DNA of 64,000 nucleotides from Micropterix aruncella. Taxonomy: Eukaryota; Arthropoda; Insecta; Lepidoptera; Micropterigidae. Each line of letters starts with the position of its first letter. Positions within the stretch are counted from its first letter, which is position 1. Made by a program: the position numbers and the translations under genes. Positions 39,501 through 51,500 of the stretch are shown piece by piece. Under the pieces are notes generated by a model, which worked only from the letters and a program-made list of their open reading frames with translations, searched no databases and was not told the origin of the DNA. The stretch spans positions 20,006,653 through 20,070,652 of the forward strand of contig OX155964.1 in assembly GCA_944548615.1 (NCBI GenBank), written 5' to 3'.

Positions 39501-42500
39501 GTTAGGCCACTAAGACCTATGCGTTTAGGGTTGGTCAAACTCACGGGTTAACACCTATCCGGCGGCCTCCACGCAGAAGTGCAAGCCCGGGTAGGACTCT
39601 GGCCTGCGGGCCATCTCCCTAGTATTCAACCTTCGGGCGCTCACGGATGGTTTGCGAACCGTGCGACGTCAGCCAATCGATTGTGCATTCCGACTGATAT
39701 CTGAGGGAAGTCTGGAAACAGTACTGTCTCCCCCATAGAGCGGGGGTAGTTGTTAACCTTACGGCAACTGCTCTTGAACAGCCGGGTGAACAACCGGGCA
39801 AAGGATACCGTGGTCTGCGATAGATTCGGTAAACACGCTACGTAAGGGAGAGGATCGCGCATACGACCTAGAACCTGTAACCAGTCGGGAGAACGAAGTA
39901 ATCTGGTTGCAACTGGAAGTTAGGGCGCGAGTGTCGGCTCGCTGGGTGATTAACCTGGCTATCTCGCGGTAAGGTGTTGGCTTCTTACGGGCATGTGGTG
40001 TAACTAGACGGTGGACTGTTTTGTCCTAAGTCTTCTGCGCTCACCTCACGGAAGACAGAACAATCTAATATTGTTAAAACTTCCTGAGGTGACGGGTTCG
40101 CTCGTTGTAGTTGGCAACTTTAGTTGTACATAGCTGGCTAGCTGGTAGGTAATGGCACATGTCAGTTGTGCCACTATGACCCATATTTCGTTTTTTTAGG
40201 GTCTGCACAACTCACGGTGCAGCTCCTATCCAGTGGCCTCCTCGAATGAGTGCCTAACCCGGGAAGGGCTCAATAGCTGTCTTTATCATTCTTCTTTTCG
40301 TTTATTCTTTTTATACAAATTATATAAGTCTAGGTCTGATATGAGTCCAAGCCGAACTTGAAATACCCACCTACTCATAATTCCGGTGCATCATAATAAT
40401 AATAATATTGTCCTCTTATCTTGTTGTTCTTGATCTACTTCACTTCGTATAGATTATATAAGATCCGCATTTGCAATGAAATAGGTACTAAAGATAACTA
40501 TAATATTATTGCCCAAAATTATATCTAGGTTCAATATTATGAAAGTCTGATAAAGCATCACCTTGTTTACTATTGTATTTATACCAAAATGTCCTTGCTA
40601 GGTACAAAATATTTTAACGTACCTCGCTAATATTTAACACGTCAGATACGGCGAGATCTAGTAGTGGATCTTGACGAATATTTCAGTTAGGCAGCACACA
40701 TCACCAAATTAAAAAAAACGGTTGTGTCACCCCTAAACTTTCCCGGCAAGTAGCCTTGGGCTTATGGAAGGATTTTGAGCGTAATGTCCCTTCGGGAAGA
40801 AATATTTTTTCTTGAAACTACAGTAAAGCCCGCTTATATCGAACCCGAATATAACGAATTCCCGCTTATATGGAACATTTTTTGCGGTTCCTTGAATTTT
40901 CCTATGCTGATAGTACTATTTTCTCGCATATATCGAACCCACTTATATCGAATTCCCACTTATTTCGAACCAAATTTTTGGTCCCTTGGTCCAAATTTTA
41001 CCCAGATATATCAAAGATCTTGAAAAAATGCCACAGTATTCATAATTTTTTGGAATGTGTTGGATAAAAACAAAGAAAAAGACAATGATTATAGGGAATT
41101 TTACATTTATAAATGATAAACATGTTTTTATTGAACGTTTAAGTGAAAAAAAATTAATAAGCCTTGACTAGATCCACATCTTTCTTGGCAAGATCAAGTA
41201 AACCAAGTAAGTCGTCGCATTTTCCATAGTTTTCATAGTCTCCGGCGGCTTCAAAGATTTCTCCCCATATCACATAAAGAAATGATTGTGTCCACACTCT
41301 TAACGCCTATACTTGACTACGGTGATGTTTGTTATATAGATGCCAGTGAGGTTATTTTGAATAAGCTGGAGCGTCTGCAAAATATCTTAGGTATGTTTTT
41401 AATTTGCGAAAGTTCGACCACGTTAGCTGCTTTCGTGAGCAACTTCATTGGCTTCCTATTCGCGATCGAAGAAATTTGCATACATTCGCTACTTTACAAC
41501 ATAATCAATAACCCAACTTCACCCTCCTATCTCAAGGAGAATTTCCACCCTTTGGGAGGCCACGGTCTTCCACTTCGATCAAGCCGGGATAACACACTCG
41601 CTATTCCGATACATCATTCTTCTGTTTACATGCACTTCTTTACAGTTCATTCTGCTCGTTTAAAGAATCAGCTCCCTCACTCTATCAGGTATGCACCTTC
41701 GTTGCATACTTTCAGAAAGTTGTTGAAGAAACATTTATTTTTACACAGCCACTAACCAAATACCTCACCTTGACCTCTCCTTTATCCTTCCCTGGGCAAC
41801 CTTAGCATAAGTTACTGACATATATTTGTATAACTTTATTTTAAATTTAACTTTACTACTTCTTTGTGTATTGTACTGTGAAAATTAGAAATTATTTTAT
41901 CAAATGGTTGACTCTAAGATATCGCTATAGCGATAAGTCCACCATTTGTGCATAAATTGTCTTTTATATAAGACCAGTGTAATATTCATTAAGTTATGTT
42001 TTTATAGCACAATAAAGTTATTCTATTCTATTCTATTCTATTCTTTACTAGATATCATTAACTAGAAAATAACAGTACAATTCACTTGGACACGACAGAA
42101 ATTGAATAATGTACTCATCACTTCTTGAAAAAATCATCAAAGTTTGATTGCTTTACCCCTAGAGCCCCGATTGGCCGATACCGGCCAAAACACGATTCAG
42201 CGTGATGGCCCCGTTTTAATTTTATTATTATTTTTTTTTGTTCATTTTATTATGTTTTATTATGTTAATATGTTTTATTTTAATTATGGGTACAGTGGTT
42301 TGGCAGTAATTAATGTTTTGGTGAGACAGTCTCATAATTCAATTTTTTTACTATTTTTTACTAAATTTTTTTGGGACATCAACTTGTCAATCGGCTGAGG
42401 GGCCGAGGCTTGAAGGGTTAAGGTGTTGGGTAGCTGCAGAGATGGTCAGATTCTCTACTTTATCCAGCATCCTGATAATCTAGAAAATTTGCAAGTTCAA

Positions 42501-45500
42501 AATGATATGAGTCTCAAACACGAAATATATCTGAAAATATGTTTGTAAATACAAACATATTTTATGTTTGTAAATACAAATTATTGAAAACGCATTTCAA
42601 CCGTAATATTAGTGTCCTCTGTTGAGAGATTGTGAGGCTAGTAGTGGAAAGACATTTATTTGAAAGATCTTTGATTTTTACTCATTTTCTGGCCTTAACC
42701 CTTCAAGCCCCGCGACTTCGATATCGAATTCAACTGAACGCGTCCAGGAAAAGTGATTTGATTGGGTTTTTCGTGTCATTCCGTATTCAGTTGTATTTTA
42801 TTTAAATGCACAATGATATTTGTATCATCATGCATTTAAATAAAATATAACTGCATATGGAATGACACGAAAAACCCAATCAAATTACTTTTCCTGGACG
42901 AGTTCACTTGACTTCGATATCGAAGTCGCGGGGCTTGAAGGGTTAACAAGCAATAGACGTTTCCCGCTTACAACCGATTCCCGTTTATATAAAATTTTTA
43001 CTCCGACCCCCTAAAATTCGATATAAGCGGGTTTTACTGTACTATTAAAAAAAGATCACTATTACAATACCCAAGATATCAAATATGGTATTGTAGTGAA
43101 CGCGTCAATATTTTATAAATCATATTTACCAGCTAATATATCCTGCAGTAATTTGACTGATGTATATGTAGGAAGCCACTGGAATATGGGAAATCTTTTT
43201 TTCAAAGTGGCACTAGTGCATATCGACCGTGAATATTCCTTTAATCGCGATTTAAATGATCCCTCCGTCGTAGTGTCCGATCCATAACGATCTAGAAAAA
43301 AGTAGAACAGAATTTTAAGTAATAACAAAGACCGCAAAATAAAATGAAAACAAAAGAAACAAGGACTGCAAAATTAGGCAGATCGATTAAAAATATAATA
43401 AGCATGGTTAGTTTTTCTAGGCTAATTACGCGGCGTTATTTTCCTCTAGAGATAAACATAAGGTTTTAGGAAAAGTAACAAACAGATTACACTTTAGATT
43501 AATTTACAATCTTTATTGATAAAAACACTATTTAAAAACACTACTTAGTAAGAGTATTTAATTTATATTGCTAAAACTTTTCTTAATTTTTTACACCATT
43601 TACTTAGAAGTCAGGAAATATTAGACTTCTGAAAAACCTAGATTTTTTAAATGACACAATATTGTATAAACGCATATATACACTCTTGGAGAGAGGTTAG
43701 TTCGCCCATCGATAAAAGTCTAACCGCGTACTGTGAAAAAAATCCATGCGTTTTATCTTCAGAAAATTTGTGAACTATAGAATCGTATGGAAGCACAATA
43801 GATAAAAATCGGTTCGGATTTAAATACCGTGGATTGCTACAGATTTGTTGCGGTGCATTGCCGGATGGATTTTCTATACTGCAGAGTTATATACAATCCC
43901 GCGCACTACAGAAATTGAGTAGACAATGAATGACAAACAAGTCCAAAAATACCACCGTAGTGCGCGTACCACAAGAATGCGTTTTTGCGCATACCACAAG
44001 AATGCGAATCCGGTACAAAAAATGTACCGCAACAACTAAGAGATTTTGATAGGGGTGGCTGTGCTTGGGTGGAAGTGGATGGCGAAAATATGAAAACATT
44101 GTTTTCTGACCGAGTTTAGAATGTTCCAGAATATTTTAGAATCCTTCAGAAGGTTCCAGAATAGAGTGAGATAGGGAGGGCGGGATGGGATGGGAGGGTG
44201 CCGGAGGCGGGAGGGGGAGGGGGGGTGGTGGCGGAATCTGAGTGATACTTCATGACATTCAACTAATGACAGTTTAATCTTTGCGAGTTTGGACATGGGT
44301 TTTTTAATGGCACAATTTAAATTGACAGCTAGACATCGTCTGCTTTTTTAATTAGCCAACTCTGAGATTACTATAATACAGAAAGTAAACAACTAAAACT
44401 AGAGCAATCCAGCAATTAAACTAACAATTGAAACAGCCTGGCATGTTGACTCAGCAAATATTTGCCAACCGTTAAGCAATTGTACCATTTTCCAAATCTA
44501 AAGCATAAAGCAGTATTTGCCGACAATATATTTTGTAACACTTTTCTACGAACCTTATCAGTGAGAAATCACATCAATAAATAAAAATATATTTTCTAAT
44601 GGAAATGTTGAGATTTGAAATTTGATTATCCAAGTCAAACATCCTGCAAAAAATATCCTTAAATTGAGACTACTTGATTAATGAAACCATGCCTTTGAGC
44701 GCTCATATTTTTATAATTGTATTGGTAAGATAACAATGACCCTCGAAGTTGTAGAGGAATACGTCTACTTGGGGTAGAACAAGCAGCTTGGTTGACTAAA
44801 CTCCGTCAAAGAGTCCGACAGAAAAATACGACTGGGGTGGGCAGCTTTTGGAAAACTCTGCCGCATCTTCAAATCTGGCATACCGCAATGCCTGAAGTCG
44901 AAGGTATACAATCGGTGCGTCTAGCCTGTGATGACATATGATGCGGAAACTTGGACCTAGACTAAGGCGGCGCTCGTCCACAAATTTAAAACTGCTCAGC
45001 GAGCTATTGAAAGAGCTATGCTCGTAATCTTTACAGGATATGATCCGGAAATCCGACGAAGAACCAAAATGATTGAGATAGGTCAGAAGATAAGCAACGA
45101 AATGTCGAAAAATCGACAACTGCTGGGGAAAGGTCGTATAATGGAGTGTATGATGCCAGATGGTCTAACAACTTGAAAAATGAGGAGAGGCCTATATCCA
45201 ACAACTAGAGCTGTCGACTACAACGGGCGAACCTGTCAACTCAGGAAGTTTTAACGATATCGATGGTTCTGTCTCCCGTGAGGTGAGCGCAGAAGACTTA
45301 GGACAAAACAGTTCACCCTCAAGCTCCGCCAAATACCCGTAAGAGACCAACGCCTTACTGTGAGATAGCCAGGTTAGTCACCCAGCGGGCTGACACTTGC
45401 GCCCTTACTACAAGTTGCAACCAGATTACTCCGGTCTCCTGAATAGTTACGGGTTTGAGGTCGCTTACGAAGTCCTCTTCCTTACAAATCGGTGATACGG

Positions 45501-48500
45501 CGTTTGCCGAATGTATTGTGGACCACGGCGTCCTTTATCCGGCTTTCACTCGGAATCGGGTAGTCGATTGGTCGTTTCAAAAGCAGTCCCGTAAGGTGAA
45601 AAACTACCCCCGCTCTATAGGAGACAGTACTGTTTCCAGTCTCCCCCGACTGTCAGTCAGAATGTACAATCGATTGGCTGACGCGGCACAGTGCGCAAAC
45701 CATCCAGGAGCGCCAGAAGATTGATTCCTGGGGGGAAACTGGCCCGCAGACCAGAGTCCTACCCGGGCTCACACTTGATAGGTGGAGGCCGCCGGATAGG
45801 TGTTAACCCGTGAGTTTGACTGACCCAGAACATATGGGTCTCAGTGGCCAATTGCAACAGGGCCCATTAGCTCCCATCAGGCCCATCATAATATTATTAT
45901 TACACTTCTGGGAGGTGAGCGGTGAACTCCGGACTAACGACCGGCTGTGGTAGTTTTAGGACAGCTGTCTTGCCACATGTGAGCATTCACTTTACCACCT
46001 ATTCCCTCCCGAAGCTATAGGATTTAAAATGCAGTAATTGAAGATTTAGATATTTTTTCTAGGAAGAAGTGGATTATTTTCAGGGAGAGACCAAGGTCTT
46101 TAACCGCCCTTTGGGTTATTATTCAAAAAGTAGGTAAATCCTTGGTTTAAATTGGATTTGTCAATAACAGTAGTGTTTTAAAATATACCAGACAAAATGA
46201 ATAGAGGTTTATATAAGCGGTTTTTATATATTGTTTTTATATTAATTTGTATCAACATAATTTTTATACATATTTTTTTTTAAATCGATATGATAATATA
46301 GCGAAAGTATCACGTACGTTTGTATAGGTAGGGCGGTTAAAGAGATGTAACAAAGATTTGGCCGGTAGCCCACGAGCAACAACTTCTACCGCGTAAAAGT
46401 GAACAGTGAAGCTGCTCAGGGTAGGGCATTGGCAAGATCAAGGTATTCATTTAAATTGTACTCGTGGTCTTTTGGGATATTTGATCCCCATTGAACAGTT
46501 AGTTCTATCTGGATGGAGGGCTGTGCAAACAATACTTTCAGGGAATTGTTACTGCTTAGAGACTGCAACAATCTCCAGAATCCAATCTGAAGCTTTCTTG
46601 AGTATTGAGAAAGGTTTTGTAGTGAAATGTTTTTTGCATTTAGAGGCATAAAAAGTACCAAGATAAAAGATGCAAAATCGCTGATTCAGATATAGAATAA
46701 CAAAGAAATGTGCCTCCATTATTATCAATGAAAGTATTTTAAAACAATAGATAATATAGAACAAGTATATCTGCTTTTATTACATGTGACTCACCGTTCT
46801 GATAGAATATTTCAATCATCTAATTTTAAATAAACCTGAGCACTGACACCAACAATATCGTGCACTGTTCGCAATACTGTAACACATTTTTTTATATCAA
46901 TTCCTGATGGACGGCCATATTTGCTATCATCGATTTACTGCATTTTGACGTACATACAAAACTGCTAATTTGATTGACAATGATATGTTAAAAATGTAAA
47001 TGGACCGGCAAAAATATGCACGACAAGGTGATTTTCCTCCTTAAAATGAAACTGTGAATAAGAAATCTAAACAATGGTGAAACCAAGAACAAAATTTACA
47101 ATGCGATACAATTGTGCGATTTGTTTTCATTCAATTGTAAAAGAAATACAAAACAATATAAATGCAAAGATAAAATAATATTATTAGTGTATAGATTCCT
47201 CAATTTGTACAATCGGCATTAACCCCTCAAGCCCCGATTGGCCGATATCAGCCACAAACTGATACAGCGTGACGGGCCCGTTTTAATTTTATTTTAATTT
47301 AATTTGTTGTATTTCATTATGTTTTATTATGTTAATATGTTTTATTTTAATTATGGGTACAGTGGTTTGGCAGTAATTAATGTTTTTGGTGAAACAGTGT
47401 CATAATTCAATTTTTTTACTAATTTTTACTAAAAATTTTTGGGACATCAGCTTGTCAATCGGCTGAGGGGCCGAGGCCTGAAGGGTTAACAAAAGCGTCA
47501 CCTTCTCTTTGATAATGATATGGTTAGGGTTATAGAGCTTGTTGCAATTTAATTATTAGGCATTTTTGTGATTGCGATGTTTATGCATGCAGGTCCTGCC
47601 AGCCACTCACAACTGGATAGAAAATAAGTGTTATCGTCGTCCCCCCGCTCCTCGAATCTGCATTTTTATAAGGATGGGAGGATGGGAGGATAGTAGGGAT
47701 TCGTAATGTAAACAAGATTGGCACCATAGAAGACCTAGACTATGCTGTTGACGTATTAAGGTACTATTCGTAACTATTTGTAAACAATCAAGCAATCAAG
47801 CAAACTTGATTGTAATATTAGAGTCCTGTCCACCCTAGAACGGGCTAGTCCCAGTTGGGTGACAGAAACAAATAAGCAAAAGGTTAAGGTTTTGCCATCC
47901 GGTTCCTATTATTTTTTTAAGCAAATCAATGTTTTAGAGTAATTAATTCTTAAATATATAAATAAATAAAAATAAATTCCAAACATGGCTGCAGACTGCA
48001 GACCGCAACCGCAGACTGCACTACTGGTGTCAATGCATACCATTGGTATGCATTCGAAACAAAGCGCCACTGTCGCCATGCGCCAGTGTCACTGCTCTGT
48101 GCTGCGACCGCACTCTGCACTACCGCGCACAAACCAGTAGTGTCGCCGAACTGCATAGTAATAACACGTGGATATTGTAAAAAAACTAGTTTTTCAGACG
48201 CCGATGAGGAAAAATTGATAAATATTGTGGCTAAATATCAAATATCGGTTTGATATCGTCCAAAATAAAACTGACTACAAAATCAAATTGTGTTTTATTT
48301 AAACGACAATAACTTCAAAATATATTTTTGTCACTCCACAAATGATTTTTAATCAGCACTGAATAACATCGTTAATGTTGTTTTTAAATAAAAACATGGT
48401 AAGCTTTCTTCTCTTTCTGGTATATAGCAACAAAAAGTCATCATCATCTTCCTCTTCCTCTCCAACAAAAGACTCAAAATCACATTGTAATCGCTAAACG

Positions 48501-51500
48501 CATCCAACATCGACTGACTGCAAGCTCAGTCTGTCGCTCTGTCCAACATTGATACGACAGCAGGTGACTGCAGCTTTGCAGTCTGCGGTTTGCGGTCCGC
48601 AGTAATGTTCGGAATTGTACCTTTATGTTTTCTTATGCACATCTCGAGACATTATGCCAAACGAGAGGATTTAAAATTGAAACGAAGCAATTCGGTCTAA
48701 ATATCATAATTTCCAAAACTAAGGTGCTGAAAGTACACACCGTCAAAGCTCAGATGTAATCCATCAATGGACAGGCTCTCAACAAAGTGTCATAATTCTG
48801 CTATTTGAGGGCATTGTGTATGACAGGCGGAGCAGAGGTGGATGTCTACTCTTGGATTAACAAAACCAAAGATACTTAAAAATCCGCTACAGAGACGGCG
48901 CAGCTGCAAAAACAGCCATTGGCCCATACCTCTTTGCTCGCCGTGTATTATATTTTTGTGTATTTTATTTTTCATCACTGTATATAGCTTATATAGCTTA
49001 CGGAGGAATGTTTTGTTATATGAAATTTGGAATAAATCACCATGTGAAATCATTTAATAAAAATGTCTATTTTTGGCTATATTTAATACTAAAACGCTTT
49101 ATTCGTATGAAAAGGCAAGCTTATTGCCTACAGGCAATATTTTAGAGCTAACCTATATATTTTAGAGGTGTGCTGTTACAGTCGAACACAAGGAAGTTAT
49201 GGACTTGTGGAATCAAAGCATTGTTCAGAAAACTCAATATATACCATATAAAGAGAGATATATCTAAAATACTGTATTAGCCCAAATTTGTATAAGACCC
49301 GTATAAGACTGTATAAGACCCGAATGCGATATTTTTTACTCAAAATATTTTTCTAAATAAAACATTCACGTTATATTCAGGGTTTAGGCCGTGCTGTTAG
49401 GTTTAGGGGTTAAATATTGTACGTGGTTAAAGGTTTAAAGGGTTTTAAAAGGTTTAAAAGATTTAAAGGTTTAGGAGTTAAATGTTAAGACATGTCCTGG
49501 GGCCTAAAGAAATCCTCGCACCATGCTTGTACATGATGCATTTGGGGGTCACCTGACGCCTAAAGTGAAGACCAAAATTGCATCTTAAAATACTGATATT
49601 GTGATCATTCTAGGAGGAATTACTTCACAGTTGCAAGTTTTAGATGTAGTTTTCAATAAACCATTAAAATAAAATTTACAAAAAAAGTAAAGTAAATAAG
49701 TTTTTTAAATAAAGTTCTTCTTTCAAACAAAATTCAATTTATGGAAGCTCCATTATGGCCCCATTCCGAGTTTAAGCGTGATTCTGTGAGTCAGTCGACG
49801 GGCTTTGCCCAAGGCCCATGACGTCTTTCACTGGATAATTGCCATTTAGCGGGGCTTAACTTAAGCGGGGCCCATTGGACCCGGCTTTCTGAAGGGGGCG
49901 TCGCAAGGCTGGTATCTCGTGACAACCGTGCGCCACTCTCGATGATTGCACGTAGTCGGGGCTGGATTTAAGGGAGGGCATCTGGGGCTACAGCCCCAGG
50001 GCCACAAAAGAGGGCCCCTCACAATTGACGCAATGACATAACGATTCTAAAGGCGGGTATCCATTAGGTTCGCACGTCAACTCTGCTCCGCGCATCTGCA
50101 ACTGCTCCAGTAGTGGATAAGTTCGCGCTCCTGGACTTGCGGTGGCTGTAACTGCTGCGAACACAAGTGGAGCGCAGTGTGTTCGTGGACGCGAGCAAAG
50201 TAAGACGTTGGTGGGTACGTTCGGCGTTCAGGAAACGCGAATCCATCGCTATGGATTCGGCCGAAGAGGAATGTCTAGCTCTAATCGAGGAGTACCGAAA
50301 TTATACACTGCTTTGGAATCCGAAGGATGAGAAATTTAAAAATAAATTCTGGTGGCGACGAAAACTGCGGAGCACTCTTTATTCTTAAGTTGATGTGTGC
50401 ACCGTCTACATTTCAGCAGTTGATGCGATGCGCGAACCTAATGGATACCCACCTTAACAATACCACACACTTCTAAATCGGTTCAAGCATTCAGAAGTTA
50501 TGGTGGAATAAAGAAACGGACAACATATACAACGGACACATACATACATGAACCCTGAAAACAGTACACTCCTTTTTTGGGGCAGTTGTGTAAAAAGCCA
50601 CTAAAGGACTTTAAGTAGAAACAAATTCTTCAGCGGTTTATTTTTGCGTTAAAAATATTTGTATAAATCAACCCAATTTCATTGTCATGCCTGCATGGAC
50701 AAAATTTAAGTTATTTTGTGAATCAGGGTTATCTTCTACCTATTTGGGGAAGGCTTTCAATAGGGATAAAAACAGAAATATCGTAATATCTGCGTGATAT
50801 CTATCGTAATATATTATACAAAACTAAACACAGAAAGGCAAGATACAAAATATTCCAGGCCATATCACTTTAACTGAAAGTTTAAAAATAATTCAAAGGG
50901 AAAGCTTATTCAAAAAATTACTAAAATATTTCCTATTAGAAAAAGCTTTTTATTCGATAGACAAGTTTGTTAATTTTAGGGGTTTTTTAGTTTTGGACTA
51001 TTTTAAGTAGCATTTTTTAAATTATTTTGACATTTCTGATTTTATATGATCTTGATTATTTTTATTGATTATTTAAATTTGTGGTTTTAGTGAGTACATT
51101 ATAATAATGATTTTTGAGTATCGCCAGTATTAAAATGTTGCATAACAACATATCATAAAATCAATAATAAAGAACTTTGAACTATATATTATTATACCCG
51201 GTGATCAATTTGGATATTGTAAAAACGGATGAATAAACTGTAAATGTACCTAGATATTAAGTTTCTACAATCTGTTAGGATTTTTTGGAAATAAATAAAT
51301 TAAACGATTCTACACAGGATTAAATATAACTATTTTGTGTTGATATAACTATATATTATTAGAAGTAATGAAAAAGACATAATATTTAGTATCTATAAAT
51401 TGAAATATCGAGCTAATATGTTTATAAATGGCCAGATATTGTTCATATCTAAATTATGTCAAATCCAATATATTAACATTCTATCTCCTATCTCTGGACA

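Larger units (their letters stand above)
40821..43039 (-). mobile_element. Tigger/pogo element with nested insertions
   Basis: CAGTAAAGCCCGCTTATATC at 40821 and, on the minus strand ending at 43039, CAGTAAAACCCGCTTATATC. TA dinucleotides flank both ends (40819-40820, 43040-43041). 'Cccgcttatatcgaa' motifs repeat inside the left end. Contents: a transposase tail, a LINE fragment, an F1 element and a palindromic TTAA element. Confidence 0.9.
50026..50600 (+). repeat. Dispersed repeat (T family) filled by Harbinger
   Basis: 50030-50050 plus 50458-50600 match the uninterrupted copies at 63690-63840 and (minus) 26190-26350: 'tgacataacgattctaacaat', 'acttctaaatcggttcaagc', 'gtggaataaagaaacgg', 'cagttgtgtaaaaag'. 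Confidence 0.88.
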
